64,000 nucleotides of DNA from positions 31,622,842-31,686,841 of the forward strand of contig JALIRH010000003.1 in assembly GCA_023055505.1 (NCBI GenBank), in the 5' to 3' direction. This stretch comes from Callipepla californica brunnescens (taxonomy: Eukaryota; Chordata; Aves; Galliformes; Odontophoridae). This document shows positions 52,562-64,000 of this stretch, one piece after another; the first letter of the stretch is position 1, and every line of letters starts with the position of its first letter. Made by a program: the position numbers and the translations under genes. Below the pieces are notes generated by a model, which was not told the origin of the DNA, did not search any database, and worked only from the letters and a program-made list of their open reading frames with translations.

Positions 52562-52732
52562 GTGAGTACCGCCGCGGGGCGGGAGGGAGGAACCGGGACA
52601 CCGACCCCACCCCACCCTATCCCACCCCACCCTCTCCCGTCCCGCGGCACCTGCGGTGAAAGTTGGAGCCGCGGGGCGGCCGCGCGTTGGCCGAAGGGCG
52701 GCGGTCCCTGACGGCCGTCTCCCTGCCCGCAG
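52562..52732 (+). other. SLC35F3: Candidate 171-base GC-rich mini-intron of SLC35F3
   Basis: GTGAGT donor at 52562 and CTGCCCGCAG acceptor ending at 52732. It includes two tandem 15-base C-rich units (52606-52620 and 52621-52635, one mismatch) that may act as part of an extended pyrimidine tract. The short length and GC content are typical of avian introns in CpG islands. Confidence 0.5.
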
Positions 52733-52962
52733 CGGCATGCGGCGCTCCCCCGATGTCAGCCCGCGGCGGCTGTCCGACATCAGCCCGCAGCTGCGGCAGC
52801 TCAAGTACCTGGTGGTGGACGAGGCCATCAAAGAGGACTTGAAGTGGTCCCGCTCCGTGGAGGACCTCACCAGCGCTTCCGTGGGGCTCACTTCCATCGA
52901 GGAGAGGATCCTCCGCATCACCGGCTACTACGGCTACCAGCCCTGGGCCGCCAGCTACAAAC
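52733..52962 (+). CDS. SLC35F3: SLC35F3 N-terminal coding exon
   Basis: Encodes the cytoplasmic N-terminus of a solute carrier 35 family member, a multi-pass membrane protein proposed in the literature as a thiamine transporter. From ATG 52737 it reads MRRSPDVSPRRLSDISPQ, then LRQLKYLVVDEAIKEDLK, SRSVEDLTSASVGLTSIE and ERILRITGYYGYQPWAAS. It ends in phase 1 at AAAC|GTGAGT (donor 52963). No membrane segment is expected in this part. The identification rests on my recollection of the conserved N-terminal segment shared by long SLC35F3/SLC35F4 isoforms, and on position next to KCNK1, which is adjacent to SLC35F3 in human 1q42. SLC35F4 is the main alternative. Translation could start at 52509 (spliced) or at 52737. 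The remaining exons are beyond the window. Confidence 0.75.
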
Positions 52963-52986
52963 GTGAGTGCCGGCGCGGGGCTGCCC

Positions 52987-53006
52987 GGGGGTGGGGGTGG
53001 GGGGGC
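52987..53006 (+). promoter_or_regulatory. G-rich tract with G-quadruplex potential after the SLC35F3 donor
   Basis: Runs of four, five and six G separated by single bases begin about 24 bases after the donor at 52963. Such tracts can form G-quadruplexes and bind splicing factors. This is a composition-based call only. Confidence 0.4.
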
Positions 53007-56000
53007 TGAGTTTGAGCCCGTAGCCCTCGGGTCGGTGCTGGGCTGCGGGAGAGCTCGCAGCCGCGAGTTACGCTGCGGGGACACGGGGATTGGTGCTGAT
53101 CTCAGTGCCGCGGGAGCGCTCGGGGTGTTGGATCGCCGCGTTTGTGGCAGCTGGGAAGGAGCCCCTCTGCGTTCACCCGCACGCCGTTTTTCCCAAGTGT
53201 TGTTTTAGGAAACTGTCGGATTTTCACGGTATTGAAGCTCGGTTTTATGCCTTTCTTGCGTCTTTGGAACTGTTTCTTCCCTATTCCTGCACTTGAGCAA
53301 GAAACTTCTTAGCGATATCAGCTAGGAGAAGCCCAGCTGTGTTCCCCGTAGGCACGATTTACAAAGGCAGAGAGACCTCGGGGGGCTGTGATACAGCAGC
53401 TACAGCTTTTGCGTGTAATGCTCCCTATCTCATGCCTATCTTTTATCTCCACGGGGATAACTGCATGACTTAAGGAGCTCTAAAAATAAGTTGCCCATTA
53501 ACTGAAGTCATGAAAGTATTTTCGGTTGTTTTAATGTCATTAGTGCCATCATAGGGTTCTTGTTGTCGGAATGGTTGTGCTCTATCAGAAGCGGTTGCTT
53601 AGCTGGGTATGTGGGCTCTGACAAAGTGCTGGTTTTCACGTTGTGCTTTCCTATGTATTAAGTGTAAAGGTCCTGAAACATTTACTCATGGATTATCTCC
53701 TTGCAAGTGTGCTTCATCATGAAAGTAATGCAAGAAAGTGGTAAGCATTATTTGCTCCTTTTTTCCACTGAGGAAGTGCTACTTCTGATTGCCTGATAAA
53801 TAGGACTCTACTGGTGGAAATTCTTTAAGAGCCTTTATTATTATTTTTTTTCTGATGTTCCCTACTTTACTCATAGGGAGTATGGGATTTCTGTAAAAGC
53901 AATACCATTGCATAGATGGGGACCGTTCCCGAGAGTAAAGCTTATTCAGGTCAGTTTTCAGGATCAAATCATGTGTTAGTGCCAGACTCGGTTGAATATT
54001 GGTGCCTGCATCTGACATAGTGACTAATGGTCCAGCTGAAGTCGCACTGAGCCACTGTGGCAGATCCTTCTGAAATAATAAAGGTCACGCTAACCCTCAG
54101 TTACAACTTAGTGTTGAAATGTATAACTGTGTCTGAAAAAGTTAATTGCAAGCCTAAGCTTGCTAGTCTCATTACATTTACTCTGGTAGCTTCTTCTGAA
54201 TAACAAAAATGCATCCTGGAGCTGCAACGGAATACAAATTCTCTCGTTTTTGTAAGTTTGTGCATAAGAATAATAGGTAATAGGAAGTCATTGTCAGTTT
54301 TAAATCTGCGTTGATCGAGATGTAGAAAAAAAAATAACACCACCCTAAAAATAAAGTCCCATCTCTCTAACTGATATAATGTGGCATGGCTGAAGCAGAG
54401 CTGTGTTGATGTGTATCAACTGAAGAGCTGACTGAATGCATGTAAATGGGGTAAATCATCTAAAGCAGGAAGTTAACTTTGGAACAACTACCTTGAAACC
54501 TCTTTCAACAGCCCATCAATTTGGGTTTAGGCAGTTAGGCTTGGGATATGGCTTTTCCTTGTGACTTTCAATTTAAGAGGTTTAATTGGCCAAAGAACTG
54601 CAATCAAACAATTTTTATTAAGCTCAAATTACTCCCTTGTGCTTTTTGTCATCTTACTGTGTGTGCTTGTAGACGTTTGTGTTGTTGGCACTCTGTAAAT
54701 AATGAGTATAATTAATGAGTTGCATGAATAATGAATCTGCAATCTGGAAAACAAGTCGGTAATCTTGTCTGATCTGATGAAATTTTACCTGTATATTTCT
54801 ATGACGTTCCTACTGTTGTAATTAAATCACCTTCAGGGCTTGATCTCCTTTTTTCACGTGAAATAGTATTCCTCATATACATCATTTAGACTGTTTACAT
54901 GTATATAAAATTGAAACATTCAGGAAGCTCTGCTAGCCTTTAATGAAACTCCATGAAGGTTACCCCCAAGTGTAATCAGAGAATGTGTTGCCATGATCCC
55001 CAAATCATCTTGGAGACTACTTCTGTTGGGTAAAGAACTGACCTTTCAAAACAGGTTGGGATATCTCAAGGTTACGGACCAGCTCCTGTGTTTAATATAC
55101 TCATAAATAAGATGGAAAGAGGGGAGAAAGAAGTGAAAATCTGTTGAAATCATAAAATATAGATTGGATAGAAAAGGAAAGGACTCTGCATTGCTCTAGG
55201 GAGAGCTGATTGAGTCAGGTGGATAGCACAGATGTTAACAAATGTCACTCGGTATCACAAATTGAAGCCTCCTGTTCCCTGAAACTGCTAAAATGGCCAG
55301 TCCTGCCTATAAAGTTTCACATCACTTCATCAGCTTGTGAGAGGGAATAGGCTGGGACTGTATGCAGCTCAGTGAAGACCTCTGCTGTTTATCTGTACTT
55401 GCAAATGAGATTTTAGGAACTGGAATAGTATAATGTGCCTTTGTGTCATTATGATGCCTTCAGAGAGTTTAGTGGTACAGCCCAGTGAAATATTGTGCAA
55501 TGTTGGTTATTTAAAAAACAATAATAAAGCCTTTTTAAATCTTTTATTATTATTTAAGATGACTAAGGGAAAAGAATACAAACAGTCTACAAAGAGTCTC
55601 GAGAGTTTTCGCTGTTCATCTGAAAGTTGTAAGAACAGAAGTGTGTAAAGTACTGGTGCATGTTGCGCAGCCATATAGAGAGTTTTTCTTTTTACTGCAT
55701 CATAAGAGAAAAACAGATAAATGCTCAAGCTGAAAAGCCAACAATTAATGACAGGAAAAATGCTTTTTAAAGAAACATATCTATTGTGTTTGAAATAACA
55801 AATTCAAGGGACTGTTGATCTTGCCACTGCTGTAAATTACAATACTTTGGGAAAATATTAGAGGGAATGTTAAGCTTCATTGTTCGTAATACAAATTAGT
55901 GGGAAGGGCAGACCGTATTCTTCCTTAGGGTTTCTTTTGCTTTCCTCCATAGCCTCTGCCCATCTTCAAAAAGAGGATAGGAGCACGACATGATCCAATC

Positions 56001-56336
56001 TAGTAGGTTCTTTCTTTTCTGAAACTCTTGCTACTGAGCTTCAGTGTAAGTAAATAAGGGAATAACTGCTCTTGGGCCCAAAGCAATTTCCTCCCCCCCC
56101 ACCTTCCACGGGGATAGTTGTGCAGCATCTGATTTAATTTCTCACGTGAAAGATGCAATGGAATCAAACTCTGGTATCAGTATGTCAATGATAGAACTCA
56201 GTATTTCTGCTACCGTTGATATCAGTGGAAAGTACATTAATTGCCTTTTTTTTAATTAGCACGTAGTGATCAGAGAATTTCATTTAAAGAGAACAAAAAG
56301 AAAACCGCAAAGAATTTGCAGATCTCAGTAACAGCC

Positions 56337-56353
56337 TTTTTTTTTTTTTTTTT
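56337..56353. repeat. T17 homopolymer tract
   Basis: A run of about 17 thymines followed by GTAG. It resembles a splice acceptor, but the sequence after it shows no SLC35-like coding content. Confidence 0.9.
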
Positions 56354-58866
56354 GTAGATCAAACCGTTGTTAGGGCTATATCATCAGTGTTGTTCTCTTT
56401 CATGAAGGTGAAGTAAATTACCATGGTTTCTGCCTCTAAAAGCCTGTGAGTTATGTTTTTGACAGAACAGACAAGGTGAACAACCGTATTTTAAGTTTCC
56501 ATTTGATGCCACAGCGGGAATTAGGCTTTTAAATGTTTTTTAGGAGTATATTACTTGAGAACTTTCCTGTTCTTGAAACATAATGGCTATCTCTGAATTG
56601 TTGAGCTGTCTTGCTGATCTGTATGGAAGACTGTCTATTGTAGTTACTGTAGCAGTTGATGGAAAGCTTGTTTCCACTTGAAACGCGGGCAGCTAGCACC
56701 ATTGTCAAACCTGATTTTCTTTTTTTGGCTAGGGCTGTTCTGTAGTTATTTAATATTATGGTCTGTCATTATGTGATTAGTATTTTAAATACATTCATGT
56801 GGATTTGAGTCAGCTATCCCAATTTTGCAGTCTGCTTCTTCCTACAGGTTATCTGTACACATCTACTCCTTGTTTAAGATTAGGGCTTTCTTCTAAAGGA
56901 AGGACTTTCATGTATCTTTATAATGTGTTCTTAACTACGGACTTGTCTGTAGGTGAATCAGTGTTATGGGTGTCCCTCTCTCCTCTTGGATGCCTGTGAG
57001 ACCTCTTAGCACCACACTTCTGTTCAGATATGTGCTTTGTGTAGTTACAGGTGCTATTCTCAGGAAGAGTATTAGGAAAACAGTGTGTACTTCTAATTCC
57101 TTTCAATGCTATTTAGTAGGAATTGACTAGAGTAAGAAGTTCGTGGCTTGTGAATATTTCTGAGACTTTGGCCTTGTACATAATTCCACATGGTTGCAGT
57201 GACTTTTAAGTGGCCTGCTGTTCTTCAAGTGGAATGGGAAGATTGCTGGTTTTGAATACTTCCTGCTCTACTCCTCCTTGATAGCTAAAGAGTAGTTCTC
57301 TATTTTTAATGTTTCTCCACTGCTACTTCAACAACACAAGCTGTGTGGTTTTAATGCCCAGATTATCAGCGTACTATTCATACAGCATATAGCACAGAAG
57401 GTTTTGACCTGGAGATGGAATTAAATGCTATTACCAGTGTAATACAAACAATGTGTTGGAACATGTTGGCTTACAAATCTTCAGGCTGTATCTCAGACAG
57501 CATGAATGTCTGACAATGAAAATGACACAGTTACTGAACTTAGATATCTTTTCAAGGGAGTGTTGGTTTTAACTAATTAAAAGTATGAACAATTTAGCCT
57601 TACAAAGAGAAGTCATACAGTTGAAGACCAATGCTTGAAACTGATCTCCTTGTGGTCTGCTTTTTGCATGGAACTCACATTGAGTGCAGTAATTTTTACT
57701 ATTGTTAAAAGCAAATCCAATGGGGTTATGAATCAGGATAAAGATATTAATGAATGAAATTCTTGCAAATACTATTTTTGTAGTATTTACAGCTGAGTGA
57801 GATCTTTACTTGTTTTTCAGCTGGCATACAGGAGCCTCCAGAAGTTCAAAGACAGAAGTTTAGGAACAATTTTCTCAGGGGAAAGCCCTTTTCAGGCCAA
57901 CTGTGAGCAAATAGTTTAAAAATGATACTTTATTTTCATTACATAAATGTGAGGGTCATGCTCTTATAACTGATGCAATACTTTGATGATACTCTTCATG
58001 TTGCTGTTCCTAAGCTCAAGTGGTTCCATGAGAATCTTGGTTTTCAGGTGAGAACATGGACTAACCTCTAGATATTTTACTCTGGCAGAAATACTTGGAT
58101 ATGTGCCCTGGGGTAAATTTGTAGGTCAAAATCCCCCAGGAGTTTAAAAGAGAAGTAAAAATATGCGCCTTACCTCATTGTTTTAAGCCAGATTTATGGT
58201 GTTTAGGGCTTAATTTGTTTTTTCTTTCTAATGCACTTTGGCAATACTAACATAACTAATTGTTCCATTAGCAGAAAAAGCTAAACAAGGCCTAGTCACT
58301 CTTACAGGCAAAAGAAAAGTAATTAAATGCACTGCAACTGTAAAAGTACTGTGGCATAGTTGATTCAACTGTCAGTGTAGTTGTCTACTGTAAGCTAAAT
58401 CTATGTGCAATTTTACATAAACCAGGACTATTACTGGCTTACATCCACGTGACAGCTTACACAAAAACTCCTGGAGCCATTTCCCCAAATGTATGCCTCT
58501 CATTGTGGCTGAGAATAACTGTTCTCAAAAATAGTCTATCAAAATATTTCAGAGACCTTACCCTAAGTTTACAGTGCACATCCCAAAGATGCTTTTCTTT
58601 CTTTTATGTTTTATTTTCCTATTGGTAAGAAAGCCGTTGGCTCCAGTGGACTCTCTGGGTGGCCTTGCAGTTAAGAATGAGAGTGGAAGAGCAAATTGAG
58701 TGCGGACAGGGCAAAGGAGTACATGGGATTAATGCTGAGCAGCCACAGAGATATCTCCATCTAAATATTCACGTGGTCAAACAGCTTGTCTTGAAAAATA
58801 AATGTATGACAATTACAATAGAGAAAAGACTTGAGGTTCCCTGGCTTTTTCAGGTGGTAAGTATCA

Positions 58867-59142
58867 CATAACCACAGCATTGTAGGTGTTGGAAGGGACC
58901 TCTAGAGATCATCGAGTCCAACCCCCCTGCCAAAGCAGCTCCCTAGCCCAGGCTGCACAGGTAGCACAGGTGGATCTTGAATATCTCCAGAGAGGAGACT
59001 CCACCACCTCTCTGTGCAGCCTGTGCCAGTGCTCCGTCACTTCACTGTGAAGAAGTTCCCATGCACGTTTGTGCAAAACTTCCTATGCTTCAGTTTGTGG
59101 CCATTTCCCCTCATCCTATCACCATGCACTGCTGAGAAGAAT
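58867..59142 (-). repeat. CR1 LINE, antisense, 3' end
   Basis: The reverse complement of the same CR1 subfamily as 11202-11478: 'ttggaagggacctctagaga', 'ggagactccaccacctctct', 'ttcactgtgaagaagttccc', 'cccctcatcctatcaccatg'. It is well preserved and lies in the SLC35F3 intron against the direction of transcription. Confidence 0.95.
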
Positions 59143-59659
59143 AAATTGTGTTTGTGTATATATTCACAATTTATTGTGAATAAATAGTACAATGTGTTTA
59201 GTAAACGAATACTATAATTGAGTAGTGTTACCACCACTTTTATCTAGGCATACAAGTAAATGTTTTCCTTAAATTGACTTTTACAGTTAAGAAACTAACA
59301 ATTGCAATCTGCAAAATGCATACTTTTTTGTTTGTTGGTTATTTGAACAAATTAATTGATTGCTTTACGCTTTTTTCGTCCGTGCAGCTCTAATTATGTG
59401 CCGTATGCAGTATGCTACTTAAGCATAACAGTTCTTGGAAAAGTAATAGGGAGCTCTTGGCTTTCAGCATTAGCTTTATATCCCTTAGCATAAAAGTTAT
59501 CACTGAATGACCCTTTTATTTTTTCAGTGGAATATACCACTGAAATCTCTATTGCGAAAATCTACTAGAAGAGCTACTTGTGTCTGTAAAGCTGGGGCTC
59601 ATGTTAGCAAGTCTGAGGAAGTGTTAGCTGGCATTTGAGACTCCTTTTACTGGTGAACT

Positions 59660-59682
59660 GTGTGTGCATGTGTGTGTGTATA
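59660..59682. repeat. Short (GT)n tract
   Basis: An imperfect GTGTGTGCATGTGTGTGTGT run. A simple repeat. Confidence 0.8.
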
Positions 59683-62600
59683 GATAAATGAATGCTTATA
59701 TTTTAAATATAAATGTGAATGTCTTGAATCCATAATAATGGATTGTTAGTAAAAAGTCAGCCTATTCTTTACTGATACAGAATAATGAAGGAGTAAACTA
59801 GTTTGCCTGAATTGTATTTGGGAACTATTAAGGGTTAAGTAAATGTTTATTTTTGAAGCAATTTTGCATCAGGTTTATGAAGTTGTATTTGTCTTTATTG
59901 AGTAGTCCTTCCTTTGTCAAGGACATTTCTGAAATAGATCTGGAGTGTACCATGTGATTCATGTAACAGCATTGCAATCTGACTGCAAAGTTTGTGCTGA
60001 AATACTTATAATATCAGATATTATTTTGTAATTGGAGTACTACTGAAATACAAAAATACAAGGAAAGGACTATTGGTGCAAGATGCTTATCTTCTTGAAA
60101 TTGCTTAGTGCATTACCATTGAAGCCCATTATCCTCAATGGTAATTTCACCAGATTCTAGTTGTGATCTAATCTGTCTTTTTAATACAGATTAAATCAGG
60201 AGCTATTAATACCTGCTGCCATTTAGTGAAAGTCAAGTTGGTCTCAGGATGAAAAGGGCGAGGAAAAAGTTACATAAAAGCAATTTTCTCCCTCCTGCAT
60301 AGAGCTCCCCCCAGAAGGATCTGAGGGTGTAGTTCTGACCCCCTCTTTGGAAGAGGAAGCCATAGGCTTTCTACTACTGCCAGTGAACAATTTCAACTCT
60401 GAGAACAGTAAAACAATGAGCTCTTTTCTTTGGAGAAAGATCCTAGGAATGCTAACCATTCCCTGTGTGGGAACCATGATCTGCAGATAAATTTCTACCT
60501 TGTACAACGTGGTTGCAGGGATGATATTCTTTGATTAAGTTTAAGTTTTCTTTATGGTTTGACACACTGCACTTGGTCATCTCTGCTTGTTAAAAATAAA
60601 AATACTTCATTTAAGTGATTTCAGATTCCTCAGTTTCTCCTGAGGTCCTTGAGAATCACAGGGTTAATTTCTGTACTAAATCTGCTTTATTTTGCATCAA
60701 GTCATATTTTTTCCCATTACTATTTCTGGCCGATGTAAGAATCAGGCTTTTTCTGATAATGCCTATATCAGTAATTAAGGGATTTAGGTGGCTGAACATT
60801 TGGAAAAATAAGGATGGCATCACATAGCCAACAGGAAATATTAGCTCAGTAAGTCTGTCATAGAAGGCAAGGTAATTTGATTCTTTGAGCTCCTCCAGAA
60901 CCAGGATATGTAACTGGCTGCAAGTGAAATAGTTGCATTCTTCCTAATAAGGCCTTGATCTTGCAATTAATTATTCTCATTGCTGTAAGTGGTTCTTGTG
61001 CAATAGTTTGTGAAAATAGGCCTTTACATCAAAACAGAATGACCTTGTTTTCCATTTTGTAAAGTGTTGCAAAATCTGGTCAACCCTACTATCATATAAA
61101 TAATAGCTAGTAGGAGTAACGCAATAATCCAAAGAGTTTTATTTTTTCTTTCTCTGCTTTGACACTGGAAATGGCACTGATTTGATATTTTTCTTCAGTG
61201 TTTCCTGCAAAACAGCCAGAAGTACCAAAGTAGTATGGAATTTGTCTGCTTTCCATCTATTCTGGAGCAAGCCTACATTGGCTGGCAGTGATGCTATTTG
61301 TGAGCAGTAGTGTACTGTGATGTGGATTTGCCAGGTCCATACTGTATGACTGTATCATGGGCTTGTGCACAGGTGCAAAATAAACTAAGGGCCTACGTAT
61401 CCCTTCTGAGATCTTGAGCTTGCAAGATGCTGTCTTCATGATCATGTCATGAATCCTTACATTCAGTAGGGTTACCTGATTGAAGACTTTTGCCCTAGCT
61501 GAAATAGTGCCAGAATTCAGATCAGTCATTCTTTACTTGCACCATTACTTGACAAGAAATAAGGATTCATTATGGGTTTATGACTTCATTGGTTCTCCCA
61601 CTCACTTTACACTAGTCTTTTGAAAGCTTTGAGGATGATTTGTTGAAATACATAGCCACTCATACCGGTACTTTTTAGGTCAAACTAACACGGTAATAAA
61701 GTGTTTTGGTAATTGTCTTATATTTTTCAGTGTATCTAGACAATAGTTACCACTTATGGTTTCAGGTAGCATATTCCATGGAACAGTAATTAAATAACAG
61801 CAAATTTGTTTTTCCTTTCTGCTGATTTTTTTTTCTATATAGTGTTCAGCTTTACAATATCCTGCTGTTCTGGTAACTTCTCAGTTGAGGATCTTCTTTA
61901 CAGAAACAGCTTATAATGTAGAGGAAATAAGTTTCAGAAGCTAGTTAAAAAGGAGAAATTACAGTTCTACAAAGGTAGAACTAGGAAAAGGTGGGTATAC
62001 TGCTGAAATCCTGCTCTATGTGAACATGAGTTTGTGTACATAAATTAACATGGAGGAATAGAACTACTGTTGCACAGCATGAAGGACTTCAGGAGGCTAT
62101 CAGACTCCTGGTCAGTTTTTCCAGCTTGAAATGTTATCCTGGCAGCATGCATGAAGTGGGCACCAATACATCTCAAGTCACTGTATTCCCATGGTTGTCT
62201 TGTGAGGCTCATAATAATCCTCTTAGAGGTGCAACATAGAATTTGACCTCCAACTCCTGCCCATAAAGTTATTTTGCTCTCATTTGGAAGAATAATAATT
62301 GTCCCAGAAGGCTGAAAATGAAGTCAAAATTCATAACCTTCAGTCAAATTAGGGAACTTGAAATTTAATTTGTCTGTCACTTTTTTGGAAAGAATAAAAA
62401 AAGTACTTGACTTTCTTTCTTTGCTGCGTTTCTTGTATCAGAAAGCAAGGAACTGCATGTTTTCTGCTCTAAAGTTTGCAACTTAGCTATGTGCTATTCA
62501 ATATCTGTAGAAAATTCTTTACTTCCTGCAAATAGTGAAGTCAACAAGTAGAAGGCTATACATGTTCAGACTTCATATATTGAAAAGTAGTCTTGTTTAA

Positions 62601-63549
62601 TATTTCTCCAAATAGAGACAAAAATTAAATGTAAATCATAGGAGTGTGAACAAGTGTCTTCTCAGTAGAAAGATGTAGGAGCAAAAAAAAAAAAAGTATA
62701 GATCACAAGTATTGTACTGGGTTCAATACATGGGACCTTCTGTTTTTAAGTGCATACTAGAAAATGAGTCACAGTTGAGTAGTTCTGGAAGCAGTATTAA
62801 GCATTCTGTATATTCAGAAGATGAAAACATTTTTGCATGGCATCTTTATAGGAATATTTTCTATTAATATTACTTTAAAATGACAGATAACAGATGATAT
62901 TTTCTTTCTGCATGTCAAATTGTTCAACATCCTACACTTCTTTAGAAGTATGTTATCTCTTGTCTACATAATAAAAATACATTGGAAGTGGGAATGATAT
63001 CAGAATCTCCAGAGTGTAAATCTAGACTTTCTTATGACTCCCCAGGAACCTTTTACTTCTTGATGAAATTACTGCACAAAGGAAACTGGGAGAAGTGTCT
63101 CTATTAGAATCCTTCTGGCTGAGAGTAATATGTTTTTCAGCTCTGTGCTCACACTAACACTGGAAATATGAGAAAATTAGAAAAACTGTATGAGATGAAT
63201 CCCTGACTCCAGCCAAGTCCATGACACTTCTAGCATTAACCTTATTCAAACAAGGCTTATCAGGCTTAAGTCTTTGAGTTTGCCTTTTAAGCTGGCTTCC
63301 TGCTTTATGTGCTGATCATCTGTCTGTTCCTAAGGCAACTGCATCATATTACACCTACCCATAAATGGTCTTTATTGTATGTTCCTGAGGACTACTGAGG
63401 AGCCCTGTTTAAATTATAGAATAATTATTTCTTTTAATAGATGTGGAATTTTAATTTTCTTTCATCTCAAAGCTGGTATTTAATTAGCACTTAATAGCTT
63501 GTCCCAACATAGGTAGAAAGCATCTACAGCAATTAAGAAGAAACTAGTC

Positions 63550-63569
63550 TTTTTTTTTTTTTTTTTTTT
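63550..63569. repeat. T20 homopolymer tract
   Basis: A run of about 20 thymines in the SLC35F3 intron. There is no adjacent retroposon signature that I can identify. Confidence 0.9.
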
Positions 63570-64000
63570 ATTGTCTAGAAAGCTGGCTACTCAGAGCCCT
63601 TCTGTTGCAAGGAGGAAGAACACATTTATGGTCATTTGTAGTTTTATGAGTTGAGGATTGAGACCTCCAGCAGAACACACACTGGAACAGGAAGAGAATG
63701 TCCTAAAAGGGCTGTTATCAAACAGGAAATAGCTAGATCCTTAAGCCTCACTCCTCTGTTCATCCTAAATGCTAAGTCATTGTCAGTGTCTTTCCACTTC
63801 AGAGGAGGACTTATGCTAGTGTGGGGTACTGTGGATACATTTGGTGCTTAAGCCTTTTGGAACAGTAAGAGAAAGGGAACAGTAAGAGGAAGGTGTCCTT
63901 GTTTATCAACAAGGAAAGCAGTTAGGCTTTGATAACCCTGACTCAGTCATTTGAGGTGTAAGAGCACATAGGAACAGACCTCCTTACAAATGTTGACACA

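Larger units (their letters stand above)
51970..53160 (+). promoter_or_regulatory. SLC35F3: CpG island promoter of SLC35F3
   Basis: The only strong CpG island in the window: dense CG dinucleotides, many GC-box-like GGGCGGGG/CCCGCCCC elements (for example about 52246-52275 and 52330-52340), and no TATA box that I can place confidently. It spans both proposed 5' coding pieces of SLC35F3 and the start of its next intron. Dispersed transcription start is typical of such promoters, so no single TSS is assigned. The lack of stop codons in this composition also creates long meaningless open frames, including a 297-codon antisense one. Confidence 0.85.
52963..64000 (+). other. SLC35F3: SLC35F3 intron, 5' 11 kb
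   Basis: Starts with GTGAGT and a G-rich run, leaves the CpG island by about 53160, and is then AT-rich to the window end. The transmembrane exons of the transporter are not found, consistent with the very long 5' introns of mammalian SLC35F3. Contents noted separately are one antisense CR1, T-runs, and a possible 82-base exon-like segment (57821-57902). Other short frames are not gene-like. Confidence 0.7.

Noticed and set aside
52390..52711. Two + strand frames of 80-89 codons in the CpG island
   Set aside because: They are in different frames from the SLC35F3 coding sequence and have compositional, proline/arginine-rich translations.
52028..52921. 297-codon open frame on the minus strand, the longest in the window
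   Set aside because: It lies wholly in the CpG island, where stop codons are rare. Its translation is Arg/Ala/Pro/Gly-rich low complexity, and it is antisense to the recognisable SLC35F3 exon.
1..64000. tRNA, rRNA, CRISPR, prokaryotic operon or phage features
   Set aside because: No such structures were seen. The gene architecture and repeats are those of a bird nuclear genome.

Overview
The window is vertebrate nuclear DNA, almost certainly from a bird and most likely a galliform such as chicken. The reasons are spliced vertebrate genes with long introns, an AT-leaning background with one sharp CpG island, and at least eleven copies of CR1, the dominant avian LINE, many ending in the diagnostic GATTCTRTG-type 3' tail. 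There is no bacterial, viral or CRISPR-type content, and most short open frames are chance.

Layout. (1) Positions 1-7703 hold the 3' two thirds of KCNK1 (TWIK-1 two-pore potassium channel) on the + strand: the end of intron 1, exon 2 (1347-1742), intron 2, exon 3 with the stop (4802-5061), and a probable 3' UTR. Exon 1 lies upstream of the window. (2) Positions 7704 to about 51970 are a roughly 44 kb intergenic region with no convincing protein-coding gene. It contains CR1 insertions on both strands, homopolymer and AT-rich tracts, a GC-rich block near 15.0-15.7 kb, and an unexplained near-identical inverted repeat (arms 26360-26573 and 29715-29926). (3) Positions 51970-53160 are a CpG island carrying the 5' end of a second + strand gene, best identified as SLC35F3. 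Two coding pieces can be read: 52509-52561 and 52733-52962, joined in frame across a 171-base intron. (4) From 52963 to the end is intronic sequence of that gene, with one CR1 copy and no certain further exon.

The order KCNK1 then SLC35F3, both in the same direction, is the same as on human chromosome 1q42, which supports both identifications. The two genes are neighbours by conserved synteny and are not known to share a pathway: KCNK1 sets background potassium conductance, and SLC35F3 is a putative (proposed thiamine) membrane transporter.

I see no new multi-gene system here. The points most worth checking are the inverted repeat, loss of the second isoleucine of the KCNK1 di-isoleucine endocytic motif, and the split or uORF-capable 5' end of SLC35F3. 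All repeat boundaries and identity estimates were made by eye.
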